Assembly: GCA_963840565.1 (NCBI GenBank)
Contig: CAWIZH010000005.1
Coordinates: forward strand, 11,856 to 75,855
Length of the DNA stretch: 64,000 nucleotides
Reading direction: 5' to 3'
Origin: VRUE01 sp963840565
GTDB lineage: Bacteria > Actinomycetota > Thermoleophilia > Solirubrobacterales > 70-9
Shown here: piece by piece, positions 1-7,587 of the stretch
Layout of the letters: each line of letters starts with the position of its first letter
How positions within the stretch are numbered: the first letter of the stretch is position 1
Position numbers and translations under genes: made by a program
The notes under the pieces: generated by a model
Told to the model about the DNA's origin: nothing
The model's input: the letters and a program-made list of their open reading frames with translations, nothing else
The model's database searches: none

Positions 1-1227
1 TGGAAGGGCCACACCGGCAAGCCGATCCGCAACGTCGTCAACGTCGGCATCGGCGGCTCCGACCTCGGCCCGGTGATGGCTTACGAGGCGCTGCGCCACT
101 ACTCGCGTCGCGAGATGACCTTCCGCTTCGTATCCAACGTCGACGGCACCGACTTCGCCGAGTCCACTCGCGACCTTGATCCCGAGGAGACGCTCTTCGT
201 GATCTCATCGAAGACCTTCACCACGCTGGAGACGATGACCAACGCTCGTACCGCCCGCGAGTGGTCGCTGGCGGGACTCGGCGGCGACGAGGCCGCGGTC
301 GCCAAGCACTTCGTCGCGGTCTCGACCAACGCCGACGAGGTCTCCAAGTTCGGCATCGACACCGACAACATGTTCGGCTTCTGGGAGTGGGTGGGAGGCC
401 GCTACTCAATGGACTCGGCGATCGGCCTCTCGACCATGCTGGCGATCGGCCCGGCCCGCTTCGAGGAGATGCTGGCGGGATTCCACGCGATGGACGAGCA
501 CTTCCGCACCGCGCCGCCGGCGGAGAACCTGCCGGCGCTGATGGGCCTGCTCAGCGTCTGGTACGGCGATTTCTTCGGCGCCCAGACCTGCGGCGTCTTC
601 CCCTACGACCAGTACCTGCACCGCTTCCCCGCCTACCTGCAGCAGCTGACGATGGAGTCCAACGGCAAGCACGTCACCCTCGATGGAGCCCACGTCGACT
701 ACGACACCGGCGCGATCTTCTGGGGTGAGCCGGGAACCAACGGCCAGCACTCCTTCTACCAGCTGATCCACCAGGGCACGCGGCTGATTCCCTGCGATTT
801 CATCGGCTTCTTCCACTCGAACAACCCGCTCGGCCGCCACCACGACCTGTTGATGTCCAACGTCTTCGCCCAGAGCGAGGCGCTCGCCTTCGGCAAGACG
901 GCCGAGCAGGTGCGCGCCGAGGGCACGGCCGAGGAGGTCGTCCCGCACCGGGTGATGGAGGGCAACCGCCCTTCCAACACGATCCTCACCGAGCGGCTCG
1001 ACCCGCACACGCTCGGCACCCTGGTCGCCCTCTACGAGCACAGCGTCTTCACCCAGGGCGCGATCTGGGGGATCGACTCCTTCGACCAGTGGGGGGTCGA
1101 GCTGGGCAAGGCGCTCGCCGTCGCGATCATTCCCGAGCTCGAGGCCGACGAGGAGCCGAAGCTCCGTCACGACAGCTCGACCAACGCGCTGATCCGCCGT
1201 TACCGCAGCGCCCGCCACGGGGAGTAG
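1..1227 (+). CDS. pgi: Glucose-6-phosphate isomerase, 3' part only
   Basis: Interconverts glucose-6-phosphate and fructose-6-phosphate in the cytoplasm (glycolysis and gluconeogenesis). The reading frame is open from base 1 and gives 408 residues. The sugar-phosphate motif IGGSDLGP lies at residues 18-25 of the visible part. Both family signatures are present: VGGRYSMDSAIG around residue 132 and FDQWGVELGK near the C-terminus. Family members are about 550 residues, so roughly 140 N-terminal residues lie upstream of the window. The stop is 10 nt before cydA, so co-transcription with the oxidase genes is possible. No internal disruption is seen. Confidence 0.97.
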   Translation, partial: WKGHTGKPIRNVVNVGIGGSDLGPVMAYEALRHYSRREMTFRFVSNVDGTDFAESTRDLDPEETLFVISSKTFTTLETMTNARTAREWSLAGLGGDEAAVAKHFVAVSTNADEVSKFGIDTDNMFGFWEWVGGRYSMDSAIGLSTMLAIGPARFEEMLAGFHAMDEHFRTAPPAENLPALMGLLSVWYGDFFGAQTCGVFPYDQYLHRFPAYLQQLTMESNGKHVTLDGAHVDYDTGAIFWGEPGTNGQHSFYQLIHQGTRLIPCDFIGFFHSNNPLGRHHDLLMSNVFAQSEALAFGKTAEQVRAEGTAEEVVPHRVMEGNRPSNTILTERLDPHTLGTLVALYEHSVFTQGAIWGIDSFDQWGVELGKALAVAIIPELEADEEPKLRHDSSTNALIRRYRSARHGE

Positions 1228-1237
1228 GCTCGCCCAC

Positions 1238-2632
1238 ATGCCCTCGCTCGACGCGCTCCCGTTGGCAGCGTCGGCGTCGAATCTGCTCGCCGCACGTGAG
1301 CAGATGGCCTTCACGCTCGGCTTCCACATCGTCCTCTCCTGCCTCGGCGTCGCCCTGCCGGCGACGATCCTGATCGCCAACTACATCGGGCTCAAGCGCG
1401 ACGACGCCGACGCGATGGAGCTGGCCCGCCGCTGGTCGAAGGCGATGGCCGTCACCTTCGCCGTCGGCGCCGTCACCGGCACCGTGCTGAGCTTCGAGTT
1501 CGGCCTGCTCTGGCCACACTTCATGGAACGCTTCGGCGCCGCCTTCGGGATCGCCTTCGCGATCGAGGGGATCTTCTTCTTCATCGAGGCGATCTTCCTC
1601 GCGATCTACATCTACGGCTGGAAGCGGCTCTCCGGCTGGGCCCACTTCTGGTCGGGGGTGCCGATGGCGATCACCGGAATCGGCGGTGCCTTCTCGGTCG
1701 TCGCCGCCAACTCCTGGATGAACCAGCCGCAGGGCTTCACCCTCGACGCCGCCGGCAAGGTGGTCGACACCGACCCGCTGAAGATCCTGATCAACCCGGC
1801 GACCGGCTACGAGGTGCCGCACATGATCCTCGCCGCCTACATGGTGGTCGGCTTCCTCGTCGCCTCGATCTACGCGGTCGGGATGCTGAAGGGCCGGCGC
1901 GACCGCCTGCACCGGCTCGGGCTGCTGATCCCGCTGACGATCGCCTGCATCGTCACCCCGATTCAGCTCTTCGTCGGCGACACCGCAGCGCGCGAAGTCG
2001 CCGACCACCAGCCGGCCAAGTTCGCCGGCATGGAGTGCATCCAGAAGACCGGCACCCACCAGACCGAGTACGTCGGCGGCATTTGCACGACGAGCGGGGT
2101 CAAGGGCGCGATCCCGATCCCCGACCTCGACTCGCTCTTGGTCGGCTTCAGCCCAGATACCAAGGTGATCGGGCTGGCGGCGATCCCAAAGGACGAACGG
2201 CCGCCAGCGAACACGATGCTGCACCTCGCCTTCGACGCGATGGTCGGGATCGGCACCGCCCTGCTCGCCCTCGGCCTCTGGCTCGCCTTCGTCTGGTGGC
2301 GGCGGCGGGAGATCCCGAAGACGCCCTGGTTCCTGCGCGCGGTCGCGATCTCCGGCGCCGGCGCGGTGCTGGCCCTCTGGTGCGGCTGGATCGTCACCGA
2401 GGTCGGCCGCCAGCCCTGGATCGTGCAGGGCTACATGCGCACTTCCGAAGCGGTGACCGAGGCCAACGGGATCTGGTTCAGCTTCGCCCTCGTGCTCCTG
2501 CTCTACGCCGCGATAGGAACGATCGCAATCAAGGTCCTGCGCGCCATGTCCCGCCGCTGGCGCGAGGGCACCGCCGACCCAGCGGGCACTCCCTACGCCC
2601 CGCCCTCCGAAAAGGCGGGCCGATGGGCCTGA
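1238..2632 (+). CDS. cydA: Cytochrome bd quinol oxidase subunit I
   Basis: Membrane subunit carrying the haems of the high-affinity terminal oxidase, which oxidises quinol and reduces oxygen to water. The 464-residue product has about nine hydrophobic helices. It shows the conserved N-terminal haem-ligand His in LGFHIVLSCLG, the second His in EVPHMILAAYMVVG, and the hallmark GRQPWIVQGYMRTSEAV segment near the C-terminus. The quinol loop is of the short type. cydB follows after 49 nt. The last codons (GRWA then TGA) lie inside a perfect 23-bp palindrome, so the C-terminus has been set or replaced by a repeat element. Confidence 0.97.
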   Translation: MPSLDALPLAASASNLLAAREQMAFTLGFHIVLSCLGVALPATILIANYIGLKRDDADAMELARRWSKAMAVTFAVGAVTGTVLSFEFGLLWPHFMERFGAAFGIAFAIEGIFFFIEAIFLAIYIYGWKRLSGWAHFWSGVPMAITGIGGAFSVVAANSWMNQPQGFTLDAAGKVVDTDPLKILINPATGYEVPHMILAAYMVVGFLVASIYAVGMLKGRRDRLHRLGLLIPLTIACIVTPIQLFVGDTAAREVADHQPAKFAGMECIQKTGTHQTEYVGGICTTSGVKGAIPIPDLDSLLVGFSPDTKVIGLAAIPKDERPPANTMLHLAFDAMVGIGTALLALGLWLAFVWWRRREIPKTPWFLRAVAISGAGAVLALWCGWIVTEVGRQPWIVQGYMRTSEAVTEANGIWFSFALVLLLYAAIGTIAIKVLRAMSRRWREGTADPAGTPYAPPSEKAGRWA

Positions 2633-2667
2633 AACGTCCAAATATTGGACGTTTCAGGCCCATCGGC
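2619..2667. repeat. Perfect palindromic repeat at the cydA-cydB junction
   Basis: Two 23-nt arms (2619-2641 and 2645-2667) are perfect reverse complements separated by the 3-nt loop ATA. The core unit is GATGGGCCTGAAACGTC. The left arm encodes the last residues and stop codon of cydA; the right arm sits just before the cydB start. A diverged copy with the same core lies at 8585-8639, inside another gene, so this is a dispersed palindromic family rather than a simple terminator. There is no T-tract. As RNA it would form a very stable hairpin that could affect the cydA/cydB expression ratio. Confidence 0.9.
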
Positions 2668-2681
2668 GGGGGGTTTGGGGG

Positions 2682-3701
2682 GTGACGCGCGCCGACCTCT
2701 GCGCGGTGATCCTCTGGGTCGGTGCGACCTTCTACGCGCTCTTCGGTGGGGCCGACTTCGGCGGCGGGTTCTGGGACCTGGTGGCCGGCGGGGCCGAGCG
2801 TGGCGAGCGGCCGCGAGCGCTGATTCAGCGCTCGCTGACTCCCGTCTGGGAGGCCAACCACGTCTGGTTGATCTTCATCCTCGTCGTCCTCTGGACCGCC
2901 TTCCCGCCCGCCTTCAGCGCCGTGATGACGACCCTCTACGTGCCGATCGCCCTGGCCGCGGTGGGGATCGTCCTGCGCGGCTCGGGCTTCGCCTTCCGCA
3001 AGTCAATCGAGGGCCTCGCGGGGCGCCGTGCGGCCGGCGCCACCTTCGCGATCTCCTCGCTGCTGACGCCCTTCTTCATGGGCGCGGTGGTTGGCGCGAT
3101 CGCAGCCGGCAACGTGCCCGGCGATGGCAACGGCGCCCCCTTCTCGAGCTGGCTGGAGCCGCTGCCGCTGCTGACCGGGGCGATGTTCGTCGCCAGTGGC
3201 GCTTACCTCTCGGCCGTTTTCCTGATCGGCGACGCCCGCCGCGCCGGGGAAGGGGAGATGCAGCGCTACTTCGCTCGCCGCGCTCTCGCCGCCGCAGCTG
3301 TCGCCGGCGTTGCCGCCGCGTTCGGCCTGGTCGAGCTCCACGCCGAAGCGCGCTACATATTCGACCGCCTCCTGGACGAGGGCCTGCCGCTTGTGATCCT
3401 CTCGGCGCTCTGCGGGATCGGCGTCCTCGCCCTCCTGCTTTCGGCCGCGCGCCGCCCCGCTGCCGCCTCGCCCCACCTCCTGCGCCCGCTGGCTGCCGGT
3501 GCCGTGATCGCCGTGATCTGGGGCTGGGGCGTCGCCCAGTTTCCCTACCTGATCCCGACCTCGCTGAAGATCGCCCAGTCGGCGGCGCCCCCGGACACGC
3601 TTTCAAGCGTGATCGTCGTCTTCATCGTCGCCGCGATCCTCGTCCTGCCCGCCCTCGGCTTGCTCTACTGGCTCAGCCAGAAGGAGCTGCTCGGTGAGTG
3701 A
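2682..3701 (+). CDS. cydB: Cytochrome bd quinol oxidase subunit II
   Basis: Partner of CydA in the membrane oxidase. The 339-residue product begins at GTG (residues MTRADLCAVILWVGATFYAL) and has the typical early FGGADFGGGFWDL segment, followed by seven to eight further hydrophobic helices. The length matches CydB. No cydC/cydD assembly transporter genes follow. The downstream HAD gene overlaps it by 8 nt, indicating translational coupling. The start lies 15 nt after the palindromic repeat and has a G-rich stretch instead of a clear ribosome binding site. Confidence 0.96.
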   Translation: MTRADLCAVILWVGATFYALFGGADFGGGFWDLVAGGAERGERPRALIQRSLTPVWEANHVWLIFILVVLWTAFPPAFSAVMTTLYVPIALAAVGIVLRGSGFAFRKSIEGLAGRRAAGATFAISSLLTPFFMGAVVGAIAAGNVPGDGNGAPFSSWLEPLPLLTGAMFVASGAYLSAVFLIGDARRAGEGEMQRYFARRALAAAAVAGVAAAFGLVELHAEARYIFDRLLDEGLPLVILSALCGIGVLALLLSAARRPAAASPHLLRPLAAGAVIAVIWGWGVAQFPYLIPTSLKIAQSAAPPDTLSSVIVVFIVAAILVLPALGLLYWLSQKELLGE

Positions 3702-4374
3702 GGCGGGCGCGATCCGCGCCGTCCTCTTCGACATCGACGGCACGCTGCTGGTTACGGGTGGCGCCGGCGGCGTCGCCTGGCAGCGCGCCTTCGAGGAGCT
3801 GCACGGGGTCGAGGCCGACATCGCCGAGCACACCGACGCTGGCATGACCGACCCCGAGATCGCGGCGATCGTCTTCCGCGAGGTGATCGGCCGCGAGGGC
3901 ACGCAGGAAGAGCGCTCGAAAGCGATCGGCTGCTACCTCAAGCATCTGCCCGACGCCGTCGCCACCTCCGATGGCTACCGCGTGATGCCGGGAATCGAGC
4001 AGTTGCTGCCGAGGCTGATCGAGGACGGGGTCCTGCTCGGACTGGTCACCGGCAACATCGAGGCGGCGGCCCACATCAAGCTCGCCCGCGGCCACCTCAA
4101 CCGCTTCTTCAGCTTCGGCGGCTACGGCTCGGATTCGGCCGACCGCACCGAGGTGACCAAAGCGGCACTGAGCCGCGGCGCCCTCGTCTCCGGCGGCACG
4201 CTCGCCGACGGCGCCTGCATCGCCGTCGGCGACACCCCCCGCGACATCAAGGCCGGCCACGGCGCCGGCATCAAGGTCGCCGGCGTCGCCACCGGCAGCT
4301 ATGAGGTGCAGCAGCTCAAGGGCGCGGACGCCGACTGGGCGCTCACGACGGTCGAGCGAGGTTTCCCCGCCTAG
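3694..4374 (+). CDS. HAD-superfamily hydrolase, phosphoglycolate-phosphatase-like
   Basis: Predicted cytoplasmic phosphatase acting on a small phosphorylated metabolite. The 226 residues show motif I FDIDGTLL (nucleophile and acid Asp), motif II Thr in VTGN, a motif III Lys in the TKAAL region, and motif IV GDTPRDIKAG. The helical insert after motif I is that of a type I cap, as in Gph/PpaX-type enzymes. The GTG start overlaps the cydB stop by 8 nt, so it is probably the third gene of the cyd operon. The substrate cannot be told from sequence. Its stop region overlaps the convergent gene at 4371. Confidence 0.9.
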   Translation: MSEAGAIRAVLFDIDGTLLVTGGAGGVAWQRAFEELHGVEADIAEHTDAGMTDPEIAAIVFREVIGREGTQEERSKAIGCYLKHLPDAVATSDGYRVMPGIEQLLPRLIEDGVLLGLVTGNIEAAAHIKLARGHLNRFFSFGGYGSDSADRTEVTKAALSRGALVSGGTLADGACIAVGDTPRDIKAGHGAGIKVAGVATGSYEVQQLKGADADWALTTVERGFPA

Positions 4375-4889
4375 TCTCCGCGCCGGCGCTCGGCCTCGGT
4401 CAGCACGGCGATGTCATCGAGATCCTCCGGGCGCCCAGCGGCGCGCTTCATCCGGATCAGGTCGTCGAGCGAGGCGATCGCGACTTCAATGCCATCGATC
4501 TCAACGATCAGGGCTGCGTCGAGCAGCTGCTCGAACGCTCGCGCGCCCTTCGGTTCCTTGAGGATGTGAACTTGCCCGTGCCGGGTCATCAGGGGCGGCA
4601 CGATCGTCGCCAGCGCAAGGCGTTCGGGATCGATGGCCGAGATCTCGCCCTGGGCGAGGTCTGGATCGGCTGGTTTCGCTTCCAGGTCCTCCAGTGCCGC
4701 GGAGAGGCGGCGAACGTTGTCAGCGTCGGGATCCGGCGTGAGGTCGAGATCCATCGTCGTGCGGCGATGGCCATGGACCTGGGTTGCGACGCCCCCGATC
4801 ACCACGTAGGCGACGTCGTGGCTTGCCAGGGCCTCGAGCACACCCCTGATATCGAGCGGTTGTGCCACTCGTCTTCCGGACTCATCCAT
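4371..4889 (-). CDS. Nucleotidyltransferase-fold protein, putative toxin-antitoxin partner
   Basis: 172 residues with an N-terminal nucleotidyltransferase signature: AYVVIGGVATQVHG, then RTTMDLDL, where the acidic pair would bind metal. This resembles AbiEii-like and DUF6036-like minimal nucleotidyltransferases. It overlaps the upstream XRE regulator by 8 nt, the usual layout of an antitoxin-toxin operon. The C-terminal half (DLIRMKRAAGRPEDLDDIAVL) is the conserved tail seen in such proteins. Which partner is the toxin is inference. A distant homologue with the same signature is at 34516. Confidence 0.75.
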   Translation of the reverse strand: MDESGRRVAQPLDIRGVLEALASHDVAYVVIGGVATQVHGHRRTTMDLDLTPDPDADNVRRLSAALEDLEAKPADPDLAQGEISAIDPERLALATIVPPLMTRHGQVHILKEPKGARAFEQLLDAALIVEIDGIEVAIASLDDLIRMKRAAGRPEDLDDIAVLTEAERRRGD

Positions 4890-5256
4890 CGCGCTCGACC
4901 CGGGTCGCCGGATGTCCCGCGCGCCGCGCCCGCTTACCGGTTGCGTCGAGCTGAGAGGCCAGCCGGTTCCAGGAGCTCGCCTCGCGCAGCCGCTGCTCCG
5001 GCGACATTGCGCTGGATACGGCCAGCTCGGCGGCGGGCACGCGGCCTTCGATCGGCTCGATGTCCACGGAGACTTTCCGCCCCATCGCCAGCATCAGCTG
5101 ACCGAAGCGCTCCAGGGTCGGAGCCTCAACCCCGCGCTCGATCCTGCTGATCGCGTCTTGGCTCGTTTCGGCACGGATCGCCAAGCGCCGCTGGCTCAGC
5201 CCCTGGTCCTGACGGGTCGACTTGAGCAGCTGGCCGAGGTTTGATTGACACTGCAT
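4882..5256 (-). CDS. XRE-family helix-turn-helix regulator, putative antitoxin
   Basis: 124 residues. Positions 7-63 form a Cro/cI-type helix-turn-helix (LGQLLKSTRQDQGLSQRRLA, then SQDAISRIERG). The remainder is a charged helical tail. It probably binds and neutralises the downstream nucleotidyltransferase-fold protein and represses its own promoter. The ATG lies inside a perfect inverted repeat (5243-5268), so there is no room for a normal ribosome binding site; either the message is leaderless or translation starts further in. Confidence 0.8.
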   Translation of the reverse strand: MQCQSNLGQLLKSTRQDQGLSQRRLAIRAETSQDAISRIERGVEAPTLERFGQLMLAMGRKVSVDIEPIEGRVPAAELAVSSAMSPEQRLREASSWNRLASQLDATGKRARRAGHPATRVERDG

Positions 5257-5268
5257 ACGGTGTCAATC
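5243..5268. promoter_or_regulatory. Inverted-repeat operator over the XRE start codon
   Basis: GATTGACAC at 5243-5251 and GTGTCAATC at 5260-5268 are a perfect 9-bp inverted repeat with an 8-nt spacer. The start codon of the minus-strand XRE gene (5254-5256) falls within the spacer. The position and symmetry fit an autoregulatory operator for the XRE protein. The assignment to that protein is inference. Confidence 0.65.
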
Positions 5269-5277
5269 GTACCCCTC

Positions 5278-6489
5278 TCAGGCCAGGCTGCAGCGCGCCT
5301 GGTAAATCGACATGAAGCCGTTCTCGAAGCCGTTGCGCGCCGCCCGCAGGTAAAGGCGCCAGACGCGAACCCGTTCGGGACCGGCGAGCCGCAGCGCCTC
5401 GTCGAGGTTCTCGTCGAGCCGCCGTGCCCAGTGGCGCAGGGTTTCGGCGTAGTCGGCGCCGTGCTCGGAGACGTGGCGGGTGACGAAGCCGGCCCGCTCC
5501 AGTGCCAGCAGCACCCGCGAGAGGTGCAGCGGTTCGCCGTCGGGAAAGACGTAGCGCTCGGAGAAGGCGCCGGCCTCGGGGTCGGTGTGGCGGAGGCGGG
5601 CGATGCCGTGGTTGAGCAGCCGCCCGCCCGGCTCCAGCAGTCCCGCGAGGGTGCGGGCGTAGACGTCGATCTGCTCCTCGCCGACGTGCTCGACCATGCC
5701 GATCGAAGCGATCGCGTCGAAGCGCTCGCCGCTGGCGGCGAGGTCGCGGTAGTCCATCACCCGGACCTCGATCCGGTCGGCGACGCCGGCTTCCTCGGCC
5801 CGCTGCCGCGCCCGCTCGGCCTGCGGTGGCGAGAGGGTGATGCCGAGGACGCTGGCGCCGTACTTGGTCGCGGCGCGCAGCGGGAAGGCGCCCCAGCCGC
5901 AGCCGACGTCGAGAACCCGGTCCCCCTCTTTCAGGGCCAGCTTGCGGGCGACGGTATCCAGCTTCTCTTCCTGCGCCTGCTCGAGCGTCTCGGCGCCCTC
6001 GGCGAAGAAGGCGCAGCTGTAGGTCATCGACTGGTCGAGGAAGAGGGCGAAGAAGTCGTTGGAAACGTCGTAGTGGTGGCGCACGGCCGCGGCGTCGCGC
6101 TCCTTGCTGTGGCGGCGACCGCTGAGCACCAGCTCGGCGTCGGGCCTGTGCGGCGGACGCTGGATCCCCGCCGCGCGCACCGCGCCCAGCAGCAGGCGGC
6201 GCTTGTCGGCGCCGTCGAGCGAGGGGGGCTGCCAGCTGTCGAGCAGCTCGATCACGGCGTCCATGTCACTGACCTCGATGTCGCCGCTGACGTAGGCGCG
6301 GCCGAGTCCCAGCTGCCCGGGCGCGCGCAGCGCGTGAGCGGCCGCCCGCGGCGAGCGCACGTAGAAGGTCGGCCCGTCGCCGTTGCTCGCCGCCAGGCGC
6401 GTCCCGTCCCAGAACTCGACCGTGAAGGGTCGCTCGGGGATGCGCGCTTCGATCTCACGACGCAAGGGAGCGGTGCTGGCAAACGGCAT
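5278..6489 (-). CDS. Cyclopropane-fatty-acyl-phospholipid synthase family methyltransferase
   Basis: SAM-dependent methyltransferase that would modify double bonds of membrane phospholipid acyl chains. The N-terminal region (to about residue 120) is the family lipid-binding part; HHYDVSNDFFALFLDQSMTY is the conserved entry to the catalytic domain; VLDVGCGWGAFPLRAA is the SAM-binding loop. From ATG 6489 the product is 403 residues, normal for the family. An upstream in-frame GTG at 6603 would overlap the divergent desaturase and was rejected. The 89-bp shared promoter with that desaturase suggests a joint lipid-modification unit: the desaturase makes the double bond and this enzyme alkylates it. 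Confidence 0.9.
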   Translation of the reverse strand: MPFASTAPLRREIEARIPERPFTVEFWDGTRLAASNGDGPTFYVRSPRAAAHALRAPGQLGLGRAYVSGDIEVSDMDAVIELLDSWQPPSLDGADKRRLLLGAVRAAGIQRPPHRPDAELVLSGRRHSKERDAAAVRHHYDVSNDFFALFLDQSMTYSCAFFAEGAETLEQAQEEKLDTVARKLALKEGDRVLDVGCGWGAFPLRAATKYGASVLGITLSPPQAERARQRAEEAGVADRIEVRVMDYRDLAASGERFDAIASIGMVEHVGEEQIDVYARTLAGLLEPGGRLLNHGIARLRHTDPEAGAFSERYVFPDGEPLHLSRVLLALERAGFVTRHVSEHGADYAETLRHWARRLDENLDEALRLAGPERVRVWRLYLRAARNGFENGFMSIYQARCSLA

Positions 6490-6578
6490 CAGAGCGGACC
6501 TTACCGCCGCCGCACCGCGACCGGAAGATGGCCCTTTAGCTTTTCTCGGCTCGCCGATCCGTATGATCGCGGCACTTG

Positions 6579-7505
6579 ATGGAAGCAGCGGGACCACTCC
6601 CATCCGATATCCAGCCGGTCGCCAACGAGACGCGTGACCGGATCATCACCGGCCTCGTCACCCTCGTCCCCTTCGTTGCGCTCGGGCTCGCCGCCTGGCA
6701 GGTCTGGGGCAAGGCACTGCACTGGAGCGACGTCTTCCTCTTTCTCGGCATGTACTTCTTCACCGGGCTGGGGATCACGGTCGGCTTCCACCGCCACCTC
6801 ACCCACCGCAGCTTCAAGGCGAAGACCTGGCTGCACGGCCTGCTGGCGATCCTCGGCTCGGCGGCGATCGAGGGGCCGGTGATCTCCTGGGTGGCCGACC
6901 ACCGCAAGCACCACGCCTTCTCCGATGAAGTCGGCGACCCGCACAGCCCCCACGTCGACCACGGCCACGGCTGGAGTGGCGCGATGCGCGGCCTCTTCCA
7001 CGCCCACATGGGCTGGCTCTTCATCCACACCCAGCGCGGCAACAAGGAGCGCTTCGCCCCGGACCTGATCAAGGACCCGGTGATCAACTGGGTCGACCGC
7101 ACCTTCCTCTACTGGGCGATCGGCGGGCTGATGCTGCCCTTCGCGCTCGGCTGGATCATCGGCGGCACCCTCTTCGCCGCCTTCACCGGCCTGCTCTGGG
7201 GCGGCCTGGTCCGCGTCTTCGTCCTGCACCACTTCACCTACAGCATCAACTCGCTCTGCCACGTCTTCGGCAAGCGCGACTTCGAGACCAGCGACGAGTC
7301 GCGCAACCTCGCCCTGATCGCGATCCCGACCCTCGGCGAGGCCTGGCACAACAACCACCACGCCTTCCCCACCTCGGCCACCCACGGGCTCGGCCGCTGG
7401 CAGCTCGATATCTCCGCGATCGTGATCGATCTGCTCGAGAAGACGGGTCAGGTTTACGACGTGGTACGCCCAACGCCCGAGCGCATGGCCGCTAAGGCCA
7501 CCTGA
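6579..7505 (+). CDS. Acyl-CoA/acyl-lipid desaturase (delta-9 type)
   Basis: Membrane di-iron desaturase introducing a double bond into fatty acyl chains. The 308 residues contain the three histidine clusters HRHLTH, HRKHH and HNNHH in the spacing of the SCD1/DesC class, with two pairs of hydrophobic helices between them. The start was set at ATG 6579 rather than the in-frame TTG one codon earlier. It is divergent from the cyclopropane-synthase-like gene. No electron-transfer partner is adjacent. Confidence 0.92.
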   Translation: MEAAGPLPSDIQPVANETRDRIITGLVTLVPFVALGLAAWQVWGKALHWSDVFLFLGMYFFTGLGITVGFHRHLTHRSFKAKTWLHGLLAILGSAAIEGPVISWVADHRKHHAFSDEVGDPHSPHVDHGHGWSGAMRGLFHAHMGWLFIHTQRGNKERFAPDLIKDPVINWVDRTFLYWAIGGLMLPFALGWIIGGTLFAAFTGLLWGGLVRVFVLHHFTYSINSLCHVFGKRDFETSDESRNLALIAIPTLGEAWHNNHHAFPTSATHGLGRWQLDISAIVIDLLEKTGQVYDVVRPTPERMAAKAT

Positions 7506-7587
7506 CCGGCGCATATCGGCGTCCTCGGCAGCTCGCGTGCGGAGCACGCCACGCTCCCTCGTCCTTGATCTGCTTGATCAGGCGGCC

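Noticed and set aside
406..1380. Long minus-strand open frame opposite pgi
   Set aside because: Antisense shadow of a conserved gene in GC-rich DNA; no recognisable domain. The same holds for the long antisense frames over cydA, rpoB, rpoC and the NHL genes.
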